Below, piece after piece: positions 42,890-51,493 of a stretch of DNA of 64,000 nucleotides. The translations under genes were made by a program, and so were the position numbers. The notes beneath the pieces are model-generated. The model ran no database searches. It saw only the letters and a program-made list of their open reading frames with translations, and was not told the DNA's origin. The stretch's first letter is position 1, and each line of letters opens with the position of its first letter. Source of the DNA: an uncultured Flavobacterium sp. (lineage in GTDB: Bacteria; Bacteroidota; Bacteroidia; Flavobacteriales; Flavobacteriaceae); NCBI GenBank assembly GCA_943912855.1, contig CALTVC010000004.1:163514-227513 (forward strand), read 5' to 3'.

Positions 42890-43390
42890 ATTTGGATTTG
42901 ATTGGTAATCCAAGATACAAAATTTTATATCCCCTCACCTCTTTTTTTCAAATGTCATTTCCTACCGTGTATACCTACTTAGCATTTTTTATAATGCCGT
43001 AACAAAGCTGCTACAATTGCTTTACAAACTACTTACAGCCCACGCTACAAGTGTAACACCCAGCAACCTTAACACACTAATTTTCAGTATTAATCATTTT
43101 ACAGCAAAAACCACAACTGCTACAGGTGCATGTATAGGGTTTACAAAACTACTGAACGGTCGTGTTCAGTAATTTTTCAGTATGCGTTTTTTTCCTTACG
43201 GGAAGTTTTAAAAAAGTACTGAACAACTGCTTTCAGTACTTTGTGCCGTAAAACGGGCGTAACTTTGTACCGGGAGAAGAGATAAGATTGGTAGATGATA
43301 AGGAAGTAGGCGTTTGAAGCTTTGTAAAGTATACACATAAAAAAACATCGGGCATTGCCCGATGTCTCAGATATAATAATTAAGATACCG
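42890..43390. other. 0.5-kb gene-free stretch with a cluster of TTCAGTA boxes
   Basis: No open frame of interest. The heptamer TTCAGTA or its complement TACTGAA occurs at 43083-43089, 43150-43156, 43165-43171, 43176-43182, 43217-43223 and 43232-43238. Two pairs form inverted repeats: TACTGAAC/GTTCAGTA at 43150-43171 and AAAGTACTGAA/TTCAGTACTTT at 43213-43242. This could be a regulator-binding array or an untranslated RNA. Confidence 0.6.
43337..43365 (-). terminator. Terminator of the DUF3857 gene pair
   Basis: Stem ACATCGGGC / GCCCGATGT followed on the minus strand by a run of T, about 25 bases after the stop codon at 43391. Confidence 0.85.
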
Positions 43391-45547
43391 TTAGCTCTTT
43401 TTAAGCAGTACTTTTTCCTGCGTAAACTGGTAGGCTTCCTCTACAAATGCGGCAAGGTCTTTCCAGTTGGCAACCGTTTCATAATAGTTCTTGTAATACT
43501 TATAGGCATTTATGGTTAGTTTATTGCCTTCAACCGTCGCGGTGCTTACAAAACCACCCGTAGTGTTTTCTATTTTTTTGTTTAGTTTATCAAGACCCGA
43601 AACCGAATAACCTTCGGGTATGGTAATTATAATGCTTTCTTTATACGAGCGGGGGTATGGCATGTACACGTTGTGCGTACGCTTCATTTCTTTTTCCTTG
43701 AGGTCTACCTGCTCACCTATGAGCTTGCCCGCTTCAATAACATAATTAGGTCCCGCTTTTTTAACCAGCTTGTCTTTCACCGTAAATTTTTCTTTAAAGG
43801 TAAACGGAGTCGCCGCGCCAAAACGACCGGTAGCTGTAATTTGCACCGAATGGTCATCTACGGTAAACCCAAACTCGTCTTCCAGGGATTTCTTGGCAGA
43901 CTCCTTATGCTTGTCGCGCAGTTTTTCTTTAAGGGCGTCAAACTCCTTGGTATACTGCTCGCGTTTCTTTTTGCTACCTACCAGGTCCATAAGGCGGGTA
44001 GTGCCGTATTTGGTATAGTCTTCATCTACAAAATCGTAGAATGACATACGTTCATCCTGCTCGTTATCTTTGTTGTGCCCGTACATAGACGATTCGCGCT
44101 CTACCACCACATCGGTCATATCTTCAGAGAATGACACGTTTAGCAGGCTTTCGGTACGGTTATCAGTATGGGTGCTTACAGGGAGCTTAACGGTTTCTAC
44201 TTTGTAAGAGTTTTTAGGTACATACACCTTCATACGATAGGCTTCGCTGTTTTCAAGATTGGCTTCCACCTGGTCCACATTAGTATACGGACTAAAGAAT
44301 TGCAGGTACACAGGCGGCTCTGTATTAACCTTGAGAAGTAAACTTAGGTTCTCTTCCAGAAGCAAATCCTTAATAGGACCGTTAACACGCGGGGTTGCCG
44401 CAAGAATGTCGTAATCAATATTTGCATCTTTAAGGAACGATATGTAGTAGTTTACAAACTCATGCTCACTGTTAAAGAACACCGGATTATAACCGTACAA
44501 GTCAAACGGATACATGATGTTTGCTTCCTTAACCACAAACGCCTCTACATAACGGGTAAAGTACATATGGCGGGTAAAGTAGTATACTGCCTTAACTTTT
44601 TGTTCGGCGGTTTCAAAGGTATTTTCCTTCAAAAACTTTTTCAGCTCACGAAGATCGCCTGCCGCCCTGAACTTTCCGTCGTAATACTTCTGGATGTCGG
44701 CAGCTGTAACCGTGCTTTTTATTTCGCTTTCCTTTTCAGGAAGGAATGCTGCCGCCATGTCTTCAAACTTACCCGAACGGGCAAAGTACACCTGGAATTT
44801 ATAGCACGGCAACTCTACAAGCGGATAGAACCAACGCGGGAAGTCGTTCTTCTCCACGTCTTTTGCCACCAGCTGGTAGTTGTACAGCTTATCGCCGTCT
44901 TTAGAAACCTTCTCCAGCTTAGGCGCGCCGTTGTATGTGTTGAAGTTTACAAAGAAGTCGTTCTCTGTAGAAAAAAACAATTTCATATCCATAATAGGAT
45001 ACTCGTCGCTGATGGTATTTTCTACGGCTTCAAACCCATAGGCACCAATGCTCTTAAACGGTTCTACAGCATACACGTAGTAATCTATGATGTCGCCTAT
45101 CTCAATATTAGGGATGGCTATCTTCTTTTTGTCGTCTACTTTAATGGCCTCCTGGTCTATGTTGATTTCTTTTTCAGAACCATCGGGTTTAATCACCTTA
45201 ACGCCCACAGTATTGGTAGCCTCCTTATTACGGTATAGCCCCCTTTTTGACTGAAAACGCTCACGGAATGAAAACTCCGAGAACTCTGTTACCGCAGCCT
45301 GGTCCTGCAGTTTTACACGCTTACGGAACGCCATGGTATAGGTAACCTTGGTGCCAAACTTATGGAAACTGTACTCTTCGCTTTTATAAATGATAACAGC
45401 GCTTTCGTTTCTCCACTTATCGGGTACGGCAGTTACTTTTTTAACGGGGTCGTTAGCGCCCCAAAACTTCTCCTTCACTTCGGCTTTGTCCTGTGCAAAG
45501 CCCATGCTGCCGCAAAGCAGCAACAGCACTAGTAAAACTTTCTTCAT
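43391..45547 (-). CDS. DUF3857 protein with degenerate transglutaminase-like region
   Basis: 718 residues with signal peptide MKKVLLVLLLLCGSMGFAQ. The DUF3857 domain spans about 60-230 (VKVIKPDGSEKEINIDQEAIKV, then IGDIIDYYVYAVEPF). A transglutaminase-like fold follows but lacks the catalytic Cys: the equivalent region reads YNPVFFNSEHEFVNYYISFL with no DCK motif. A C-terminal beta domain completes the architecture. It follows its paralogue after one base, so the two are made together. Probably a periplasmic, non-enzymatic partner, which is inference. Confidence 0.8.
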   Translation of the reverse strand: MKKVLLVLLLLCGSMGFAQDKAEVKEKFWGANDPVKKVTAVPDKWRNESAVIIYKSEEYSFHKFGTKVTYTMAFRKRVKLQDQAAVTEFSEFSFRERFQSKRGLYRNKEATNTVGVKVIKPDGSEKEINIDQEAIKVDDKKKIAIPNIEIGDIIDYYVYAVEPFKSIGAYGFEAVENTISDEYPIMDMKLFFSTENDFFVNFNTYNGAPKLEKVSKDGDKLYNYQLVAKDVEKNDFPRWFYPLVELPCYKFQVYFARSGKFEDMAAAFLPEKESEIKSTVTAADIQKYYDGKFRAAGDLRELKKFLKENTFETAEQKVKAVYYFTRHMYFTRYVEAFVVKEANIMYPFDLYGYNPVFFNSEHEFVNYYISFLKDANIDYDILAATPRVNGPIKDLLLEENLSLLLKVNTEPPVYLQFFSPYTNVDQVEANLENSEAYRMKVYVPKNSYKVETVKLPVSTHTDNRTESLLNVSFSEDMTDVVVERESSMYGHNKDNEQDERMSFYDFVDEDYTKYGTTRLMDLVGSKKKREQYTKEFDALKEKLRDKHKESAKKSLEDEFGFTVDDHSVQITATGRFGAATPFTFKEKFTVKDKLVKKAGPNYVIEAGKLIGEQVDLKEKEMKRTHNVYMPYPRSYKESIIITIPEGYSVSGLDKLNKKIENTTGGFVSTATVEGNKLTINAYKYYKNYYETVANWKDLAAFVEEAYQFTQEKVLLKKS

Positions 45548-45548
45548 G

Positions 45549-47453
45549 CTACTTGGTTAATGTAATCTGGTCGTTGTAAATGGCTTTTAGTTTGCCTATG
45601 GTTTCGTTCCACTGTTTAAAGTCGGCTTTTTTAATCACTTCCGATTTTACAATGAAATGCTTTTTATAATAAATGGTATTGCCCTTTTGCTCGTAAGACA
45701 CGTTAAAGCTGTACTGCGGGGTATCGGCTTTTAGCGCGGCAGGCAGTCGGGTAACCTTGTACCCCGCCGGTATGTCTACGGTAATGTCTGAAACATACTC
45801 ATGGCGGTAATCAAACTCATAATCGGTTTTGCGCTCCTTAAAGTCAAGCCCCGAAAATTCCTCGTCAAAATCCAGGTCGACATACATTTCATTATCAAAA
45901 GACGAAACGCGGTTTTTCAGCAGGGCGTCATACGCCAGTGTAAGTGTCTTATCCCTATCTGAAAGATCTGATGTAACAATATTACTTATGCTGAAATTTT
46001 TGTTGTCTCCGGTAAGGTAGCGTTGCAGGGCGTTCTCCTTCTTATCATTTTTAATGTGGTTGTACCCATACAGAAACTCGGCACGGCTTTCGCCTTTTTT
46101 GGTCCCTGAAATTTTGCCCACCAACTGTTCGCCCTCTATTTTAAACGCCGAACTGAAGGTTTCTATGTTAGCCGAAGGCAGGGCAACCGGTACCTTTTCT
46201 ATGATGTACTTTTCGCCGTCCTCTATCATTACTTCCTTACCCTGAATGCGTCCGGCATATTCGCCAAAAGAGTTAAACTTCTCAGTGCCGTCCAGGTAAT
46301 ACTTTTTGCTGTCTTTAACCAGAGTACAAATCATATGGTTGTCTACACAAAGCGCCGGAAGCGTATAATCGTAGGCAATGTGTTTGGTACCTATCCAGGT
46401 AAGGCGGGCATCATAACCGGCCTCACGGAGCATACGGCAAATAAGGTTTGCCATCCCCTTACAGTCGCCATAGCGTTTGGTAAAAACATTGGCAGCGCTT
46501 TCGGGTTTAAAGCCCGCGATACCATCTTCAAAAGCAATGTAACGGATGTTATCCTGAACCCAGTAGTATATGTTTTTTATCTTTTGGTCATCGGTAGTGG
46601 CTTTAGATGTAAGCTCCTTTACCTTGTCTTTTAGCACGGCAGGATTTTCTTCAATACTACTTACCAACGAATGGTACCAGGCATATAGGTCTGACGTATT
46701 ATTAAACAGTGTCTTTTTTTGTCCACTTTTTGTATACGAATGTGCTACAAAAACCAGATGCGGATACAGGTAGCTCGGGCCCGGGGTATTGTGTTCATGA
46801 CTGCGCGCGGTGGCATTTTCCAGCACGTAGGTGTACACGGTGTTTTTTCCCGAAGCGTCTTTGGCAACGGTCTTTTTTATGTCAGATCCGGCAAAGTTAA
46901 ACTCCCGGATTTCCAAATCGAGCCACTCGGGTACGGTAACCACGATTTCTTTCTTTACGTTGGGGTAGTCATCCTGAAAGTACAACGTAGTGAAGTACTT
47001 TACGTCGTCATACTTTTTGCTGAGCTCATAATTATAGGTATAGCCCTGCACCGGAAAATCTATAGAAGCGTACTTTACGCGCGCGTCGTTATAGAACAGG
47101 TCTTCATCGGCATAGAGTTCGTCTTTTACAGTAAACGGCGCAGTGCGGTCGTTACGGTATTTTAGACTAAAGGTTTCTATGGTCGACTGGCTGTCGTAGA
47201 ACTCATACTTACGTATGTCGGCGCGCGGGCCTATGTTCATGAGTTTTTCCTGTACGGTGTAGTTTACGGTAACCTTATCTTTAGACGTATCAAATCCAAC
47301 CGACTCTTTACTGCTCAGCAGGGCAACGTCGTCTTTGCTGTATTTGGTACGCAGTTCTTTGGCAAGGGTTATGTCTTCGGGAGTGGGTTCAATGTTTTTC
47401 TGCGCCGTGGCAAGTGTAGCCACAAGCAACGCAGGGAGTAAAAAGCGCTTCAT
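45549..47453 (-). CDS. DUF3857 and transglutaminase-like domain protein
   Basis: 634 residues from the ATG at 47453, which gives a good signal peptide (MKRFLLPALLVATLATAQ). The N-terminal DUF3857 domain is followed by a transglutaminase-like core with Cys in KRYGDCKGMANL, His in CVDNHMIC and Asp in YYLDGTEKF. These are the three catalytic positions of papain-like transglutaminases. Substrate unknown. It leads the two-gene unit with the degenerate paralogue downstream. Confidence 0.85.
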   Translation of the reverse strand: MKRFLLPALLVATLATAQKNIEPTPEDITLAKELRTKYSKDDVALLSSKESVGFDTSKDKVTVNYTVQEKLMNIGPRADIRKYEFYDSQSTIETFSLKYRNDRTAPFTVKDELYADEDLFYNDARVKYASIDFPVQGYTYNYELSKKYDDVKYFTTLYFQDDYPNVKKEIVVTVPEWLDLEIREFNFAGSDIKKTVAKDASGKNTVYTYVLENATARSHEHNTPGPSYLYPHLVFVAHSYTKSGQKKTLFNNTSDLYAWYHSLVSSIEENPAVLKDKVKELTSKATTDDQKIKNIYYWVQDNIRYIAFEDGIAGFKPESAANVFTKRYGDCKGMANLICRMLREAGYDARLTWIGTKHIAYDYTLPALCVDNHMICTLVKDSKKYYLDGTEKFNSFGEYAGRIQGKEVMIEDGEKYIIEKVPVALPSANIETFSSAFKIEGEQLVGKISGTKKGESRAEFLYGYNHIKNDKKENALQRYLTGDNKNFSISNIVTSDLSDRDKTLTLAYDALLKNRVSSFDNEMYVDLDFDEEFSGLDFKERKTDYEFDYRHEYVSDITVDIPAGYKVTRLPAALKADTPQYSFNVSYEQKGNTIYYKKHFIVKSEVIKKADFKQWNETIGKLKAIYNDQITLTK

Positions 47454-47604
47454 TATATACATGGTCTATCGGTATTGCCAAATATATGTTTTTCCCTGCT
47501 ATTTAACGAAAATTTAAGAGGGTTTTTAAAGTGAAGCTTTTAGCCTTCAGCCGATAGCTTAAAAAAACTTAACGACTGAAAACTAATTACCGAAAGTCGG
47601 TATC

Positions 47605-48009
47605 TTACGACTTCGCTTTTGAAGCAGCCTTAGCTTTGCGCACTTCTTCAAGGCAACATTTTGTAAACGTGGTACCACATTCAGAAGATACTTTAATGAA
47701 TGTAGCTTTAGCAACTTCAAATGCTTTGTCCTTTTCTTCACGCTTAATTTTTCCGGCTTTGAATTCGTCGCTTATCCTTTCTACTTCATCGGTAAATTTT
47801 TTCTCTGGCACAGCACTGCATTCTTTAAACGCCACCTCGCACTCAGGGCAACCTTCTGCGTGTACACCTACTGAAGCTTGTTCACTTAGCACTGCTACTT
47901 TTTCATTTAAAATCTGTGATTCTTCGTCTTTGTTAGTAAAGGAAACTAACAATGTTGCACATAATAACAACAGGAATCCCCCCTGAATGTCTTTAATGCT
48001 CTTTTTCAT
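47605..48009 (-). CDS. Cysteine-containing exported or membrane protein, unknown family
   Basis: 134 residues. One N-terminal hydrophobic segment (GFLLLLCATLLVSF) may be a signal anchor. The rest is charged and helical with six cysteines in paired places (GCPECEV, KECS, SECG, KCC), which could bind a metal or form disulfides outside the cytoplasm. Ends with a Lys/Ala tail. No relative recognised. Confidence 0.6.
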   Translation of the reverse strand: MKKSIKDIQGGFLLLLCATLLVSFTNKDEESQILNEKVAVLSEQASVGVHAEGCPECEVAFKECSAVPEKKFTDEVERISDEFKAGKIKREEKDKAFEVAKATFIKVSSECGTTFTKCCLEEVRKAKAASKAKS

Positions 48010-48145
48010 AAAAAAGGATTTTGGTGGTTGATGAATTAAGATTGATTGATTACCGAATATTGTTTTTAAGAGTTCCCCAAAAAAACATCACGACAATTTC
48101 TATCGGTAAATATATACTTTATCGCCTAAAGAAAAAACAACAGAA

Positions 48146-48334
48146 TTAGCAATGAGAAAGAAAATTTTCATGAACTTTTTTCCCCCCCTCTATATCGACA
48201 AACTCCACATCGTATGAATTAATCATTTCATAAACTTTTGTCACCACTCCTTGTGTACCTTTTTTTATCGTAAGCCCGGAAAACTCCATATCCTTGGTTA
48301 ATTTCACACAGTCCTCTTCTTTAAACTTTGCCAT
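48146..48334 (-). CDS. DUF4926-like small protein
   Basis: 62 residues, compact beta-rich: DCVKLTKDMEFSGLTIKKGTQGVVTKVYE then SYDVEFVDIEGGKK. This fits the DUF4926 pattern, small SH3-like proteins often found near toxin or secretion genes. No such neighbour is obvious here. Function unknown. Confidence 0.65.
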   Translation of the reverse strand: MAKFKEEDCVKLTKDMEFSGLTIKKGTQGVVTKVYEMINSYDVEFVDIEGGKKVHENFLSHC

Positions 48335-48354
48335 GTTATTATATTTTTATCATT

Positions 48355-49383
48355 TTAGTTTAACTTCAATTTGTACTCGCTCCAAAATGCTTCAATATTT
48401 ATTACTGATTTCTTAAGTTCATCGTCATTTTCATGCTTTATATTTTCACCCAGTATTTTTAAAAGGAGCTGTTTTTGTACTTCTCTTTGTAGCTTTTTCT
48501 TATTTTCTAATTGTAGTTTGTCCGCAGGAAGGTTTTTAACCTCAGTAAGCTCATCGGGATAAGAAGAATTGGCATCACTACTTCCCGCCGGTCTCACGCC
48601 ATACATTGATGCAGCCACATTTATTACCTGACTCATAGCATCAAATGAACTTTGTATTAAGCGTGCCGCATCTACACGCACACCTTTTATCGAATAGTTA
48701 TTATTATAACTGTTTGGCATTTCATTCAGCACCACTGCAATGTCTGAATTACCAAAAACAGTCTTGCTTACAGTGCGGTTATAGGTACTCTCCCACATAT
48801 CTTTAGCATTATCAAGGTCTATATAAGAAATCATATTGTCACCTAAGAGATTGGCTCTACCGTGAAAGAAAAGTGGTTTTACCGCTTTCAGCATATTTTC
48901 TATTTCTAGTATATAAGCACCTTTTTGCCTATCATCAAGTGCTTCAATAGCATTTAAACCGTCCTGTAGGTTTTGAAATTTCTGTTCAAGCCCCAAATAA
49001 ATATCTACTGCCTCCTTATACTTTTTATCAATTATCCTGCTGTTAGCATCACTATAATCTTTCAATATATCATTTACTTTACGCTCATAATTCTCTATAA
49101 GACTTTGCATCATCATCTTTTCATTTTCGGGATTTCTTTGCCCTTCCAACCATTTAGGCATATTACTCTTAAACTGACTAATTATTGAGGCTTTCTCTGT
49201 AATTATTGCAGTATTTTGTAATGGTTGTAGCGCCCTCTTATAATCAAAAGCCATTTTTTCCATTACATCTATCTTTTTGTGAATCTCTTTTAGTTTTTCA
49301 GGATTCGCTGTACTTACCTCTACTTGAAGGGCAGAGCAACTTGTTACTGCCAGCGCAATCACTATATAGAACAGGTATTTCAT
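48355..49383 (-). CDS. Lipoprotein of unknown function
   Basis: 342 residues from the ATG at 49383, which begins a lipoprotein signal (MKYLFYIVIALAVTSC); nine extra codons upstream would overlap the previous gene. The mature part is mostly helical and charged, with many Lys/Glu/Asn and coiled-coil-like stretches (LENKKKLQREVQKQLLLKIL). No family recognised. It starts two bases after the stop of another lipoprotein gene, so the two form a unit. Confidence 0.65.
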   Translation of the reverse strand: MKYLFYIVIALAVTSCSALQVEVSTANPEKLKEIHKKIDVMEKMAFDYKRALQPLQNTAIITEKASIISQFKSNMPKWLEGQRNPENEKMMMQSLIENYERKVNDILKDYSDANSRIIDKKYKEAVDIYLGLEQKFQNLQDGLNAIEALDDRQKGAYILEIENMLKAVKPLFFHGRANLLGDNMISYIDLDNAKDMWESTYNRTVSKTVFGNSDIAVVLNEMPNSYNNNYSIKGVRVDAARLIQSSFDAMSQVINVAASMYGVRPAGSSDANSSYPDELTEVKNLPADKLQLENKKKLQREVQKQLLLKILGENIKHENDDELKKSVINIEAFWSEYKLKLN

Positions 49384-49385
49384 GA

Positions 49386-50012
49386 TTAGTCTTTTTTGGT
49401 TAATAGCCATTTGTACAACTCATCCAGGTCATCAGGTGTAACTTCCCCGGGATAAAGCCGTGCGAGTTCTGATTTTACAAATTGTAGATAGCGCTTTTTA
49501 ATCTCTACATCGCTTAAACCATCGGTTTTAGGCAATCCGGCATCAACCCTCATTTTAAAGAGTTCAATTTCATTGTCTACAACACCGGTTTCGTATTTTA
49601 CCTTTGCCGCTTCTTCAATTTTGTCTTTATTCGCCAGTAAGGCAATGGAGTTAATATTGGTCTTATTCTTTACCAAATTGCTAAAACCCGCAGCAATAGC
49701 ATCAGAATTGGTAGATAATAGCAAAACCAGCTCCCTGTCTTGCGTACTTACAGTACCTGTAGGTGTAACTTCTGCAAAGCGCGCATTAGAGGGCTGTACA
49801 ATTTCACTAAAATATTCCTGTATGGCACGTCGGTCATAATACCCCGACACAAAACGGGAACTGGACATTCGGCTATACGCCCTTATGTCTACCTTGTAGT
49901 AATTTGCAACTGGCTCTAATGAGTCTTTAAAGTAATGTGTTTCTCTGATTGAGGAACATGAAATCATGCATCCGCCAAGCAGCAGCGCTAAAGTTTTTGG
50001 TATAGACTTCAT
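49386..50012 (-). CDS. Lipoprotein of unknown function
   Basis: 208 residues with a lipoprotein signal (LALLLGGCMISCSS; two cysteines are candidates). The mature part contains RFVSGYYDRRAIQEYFSEI and ends in a helical, charged region (LPKTDGLSDVEIKKRYLQF). First gene of a two-lipoprotein unit. Function not recognised. Confidence 0.6.
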   Translation of the reverse strand: MKSIPKTLALLLGGCMISCSSIRETHYFKDSLEPVANYYKVDIRAYSRMSSSRFVSGYYDRRAIQEYFSEIVQPSNARFAEVTPTGTVSTQDRELVLLLSTNSDAIAAGFSNLVKNKTNINSIALLANKDKIEEAAKVKYETGVVDNEIELFKMRVDAGLPKTDGLSDVEIKKRYLQFVKSELARLYPGEVTPDDLDELYKWLLTKKD

Positions 50013-50105
50013 TATTAGTTGTTGATTTTCAAAATATTAAATAAATATATTAACTTTTCTTTAAAGACGTTAACATTTCGGTGTTTTTTTATTTTCAAAG
50101 TACAA

Positions 50106-50168
50106 CAACAGACTCAACTCCCTTCCAATCAATCTGAAATCTAAAATCTGAAATCTAAAATCTAAAAT
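50106..50168. repeat. Short direct repeats upstream of tgt
   Basis: The words CTGAAATCTAAAAT and TCTAAAAT are repeated three to four times directly before the tgt promoter. They look like slippage products. Confidence 0.6.
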
Positions 50169-50169
50169 G

Positions 50170-50177
50170 TATCTTTG
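50170..50177 (+). promoter_or_regulatory. -7 element of the tgt promoter
   Basis: TATCTTTG matches TAnnTTTG and lies 19 bases before the start codon. The -33 region falls in the direct repeats. Confidence 0.55.
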
Positions 50178-50196
50178 CCGATTGTAAAAGAGTATC

Positions 50197-51327
50197 ATGA
50201 AATTTGACTTACTAACAAAAGACCCGCAAACCAAAGCGCGTGCCGGAGCCATAACCACCGACCACGGCACTATAGAAACACCGATTTTTATGCCGGTGGG
50301 TACAGCGGGCACCGTAAAAGGCGTGCACCAGCGCGAACTGAAAAACGACATAAACCCCGATATTATACTGGGCAACACCTATCACCTGTACCTGCGTCCG
50401 AAGACAGACATTCTGGAACAGGCAGGTGGCTTACATAAATTTATGAACTGGGACAGGCCCATCCTTACAGATAGTGGCGGTTACCAGGTATACTCGCTTT
50501 CGGCAAGCCGTAAGATTAAAGAGGAAGGCGTAAAGTTTAAGAGCCACATAGATGGTTCGTACCACTTCTTTTCGCCGGAGAGCGTTATGGAAATTCAGCG
50601 TACCATAGGTGCCGATATTATCATGGCGTTTGACGAATGTACACCTTACCCATGCGATTACCGCTACGCCAAGCGCTCTATGCACATGACCCACCGTTGG
50701 CTGGATCGTTGTATTTCTCATTTGGAAAAACTTCCGTTTAAATACGATTACAGCCAGGCGTTTTTCCCTATTGTACAGGGTAGTACATATACCGACCTGC
50801 GTAAGCAAAGTGCCGAATACATAGCCAATGCCGGTGCCGTGGGTAACGCCATAGGCGGACTGAGCGTAGGTGAACCTGCAGAGGAAATGTACGCCATGAC
50901 CGATGTGGTGTGCAGCATACTACCGGAAGACAAACCACGTTACCTTATGGGTGTGGGTACTCCTATAAATATATTAGAGAACATAGCACTGGGCGTAGAT
51001 ATGTTCGACTGTGTTATGCCTACCCGTAATGCCCGTAACGGCATGCTGTTTACAGCTAACGGTACCATTAACATAAAAAACAAAAAGTGGGAAAACGACT
51101 TTAGCCCGGTAGACGAAATGGGCATAACGTTTGTAGATACCGAGTACACCAAAGCCTACCTGCGTCACCTGTTTGCCGCAGATGAGTTCCTGGGCAAGCA
51201 GATTGCTACCATACACAACCTGGGCTTTTATATGTGGCTGGTGCGTGAAGCACGTAAGCACATTATAGCGGGCGACTTCCGTGAGTGGAAGGAAATGATG
51301 GTAAAAAACATGAGCCAAAGGCTTTAA
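50197..51327 (+). CDS. tgt: tRNA-guanine transglycosylase lacking canonical zinc cysteines
   Basis: 376 residues. It exchanges the wobble guanine of GUN-anticodon tRNAs for a queuosine precursor. Active-site segments are present: GNTYHLYLRP, LTDSGGYQVYSL, GGLSVGEP and MFDCVMPTRNARNG with the nucleophilic Asp. In the C-terminal zinc region the usual CxCxxC is replaced by EMGITFV (before DTEYTKAYLRHL), while the later His (IHNLGFYMWL) is kept. The overall fold signals are otherwise normal and the length is standard. It may be a flavobacterial subtype that does not bind zinc in the usual way. Confidence 0.93.
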   Translation: MKFDLLTKDPQTKARAGAITTDHGTIETPIFMPVGTAGTVKGVHQRELKNDINPDIILGNTYHLYLRPKTDILEQAGGLHKFMNWDRPILTDSGGYQVYSLSASRKIKEEGVKFKSHIDGSYHFFSPESVMEIQRTIGADIIMAFDECTPYPCDYRYAKRSMHMTHRWLDRCISHLEKLPFKYDYSQAFFPIVQGSTYTDLRKQSAEYIANAGAVGNAIGGLSVGEPAEEMYAMTDVVCSILPEDKPRYLMGVGTPINILENIALGVDMFDCVMPTRNARNGMLFTANGTINIKNKKWENDFSPVDEMGITFVDTEYTKAYLRHLFAADEFLGKQIATIHNLGFYMWLVREARKHIIAGDFREWKEMMVKNMSQRL

Positions 51328-51336
51328 TTTTTTTAG

Positions 51337-51480
51337 TTGTTGGTTATTGGTTTTTAGTTGTTAGGTCAGTAAAATTATCAAGTATGGTGGGCTTAAAAAT
51401 CCAACAACCAACAACCAACAACTAAAAACCAACAACTAAAAACCAACAACCAGCAACCGATAACCAAAAACTGACAATAA
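51337..51480. repeat. Intergenic inverted and direct repeats between tgt and the LptF/G gene
   Basis: TTGGTTTTTAGTTGTT at 51347-51362 pairs perfectly with AACAACTAAAAACCAA at 51417-51432 and again at 51431-51446. The right side is built from repeated words CCAACAA and CTAAAAA. Confidence 0.8.
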
Positions 51481-51493
51481 AAAACAGTACACT

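Noticed and set aside
44462..45238. 258-codon plus-strand open frame opposite the DUF3857 gene
   Set aside because: Its product shows no domain or signal pattern, and the opposite strand has a clear full-length protein. It is a shadow frame.
51400..51470. CRISPR-like short repeats
   Set aside because: The repeated words are only about 7-14 bases, contiguous and without unique spacers, and no cas gene is present.
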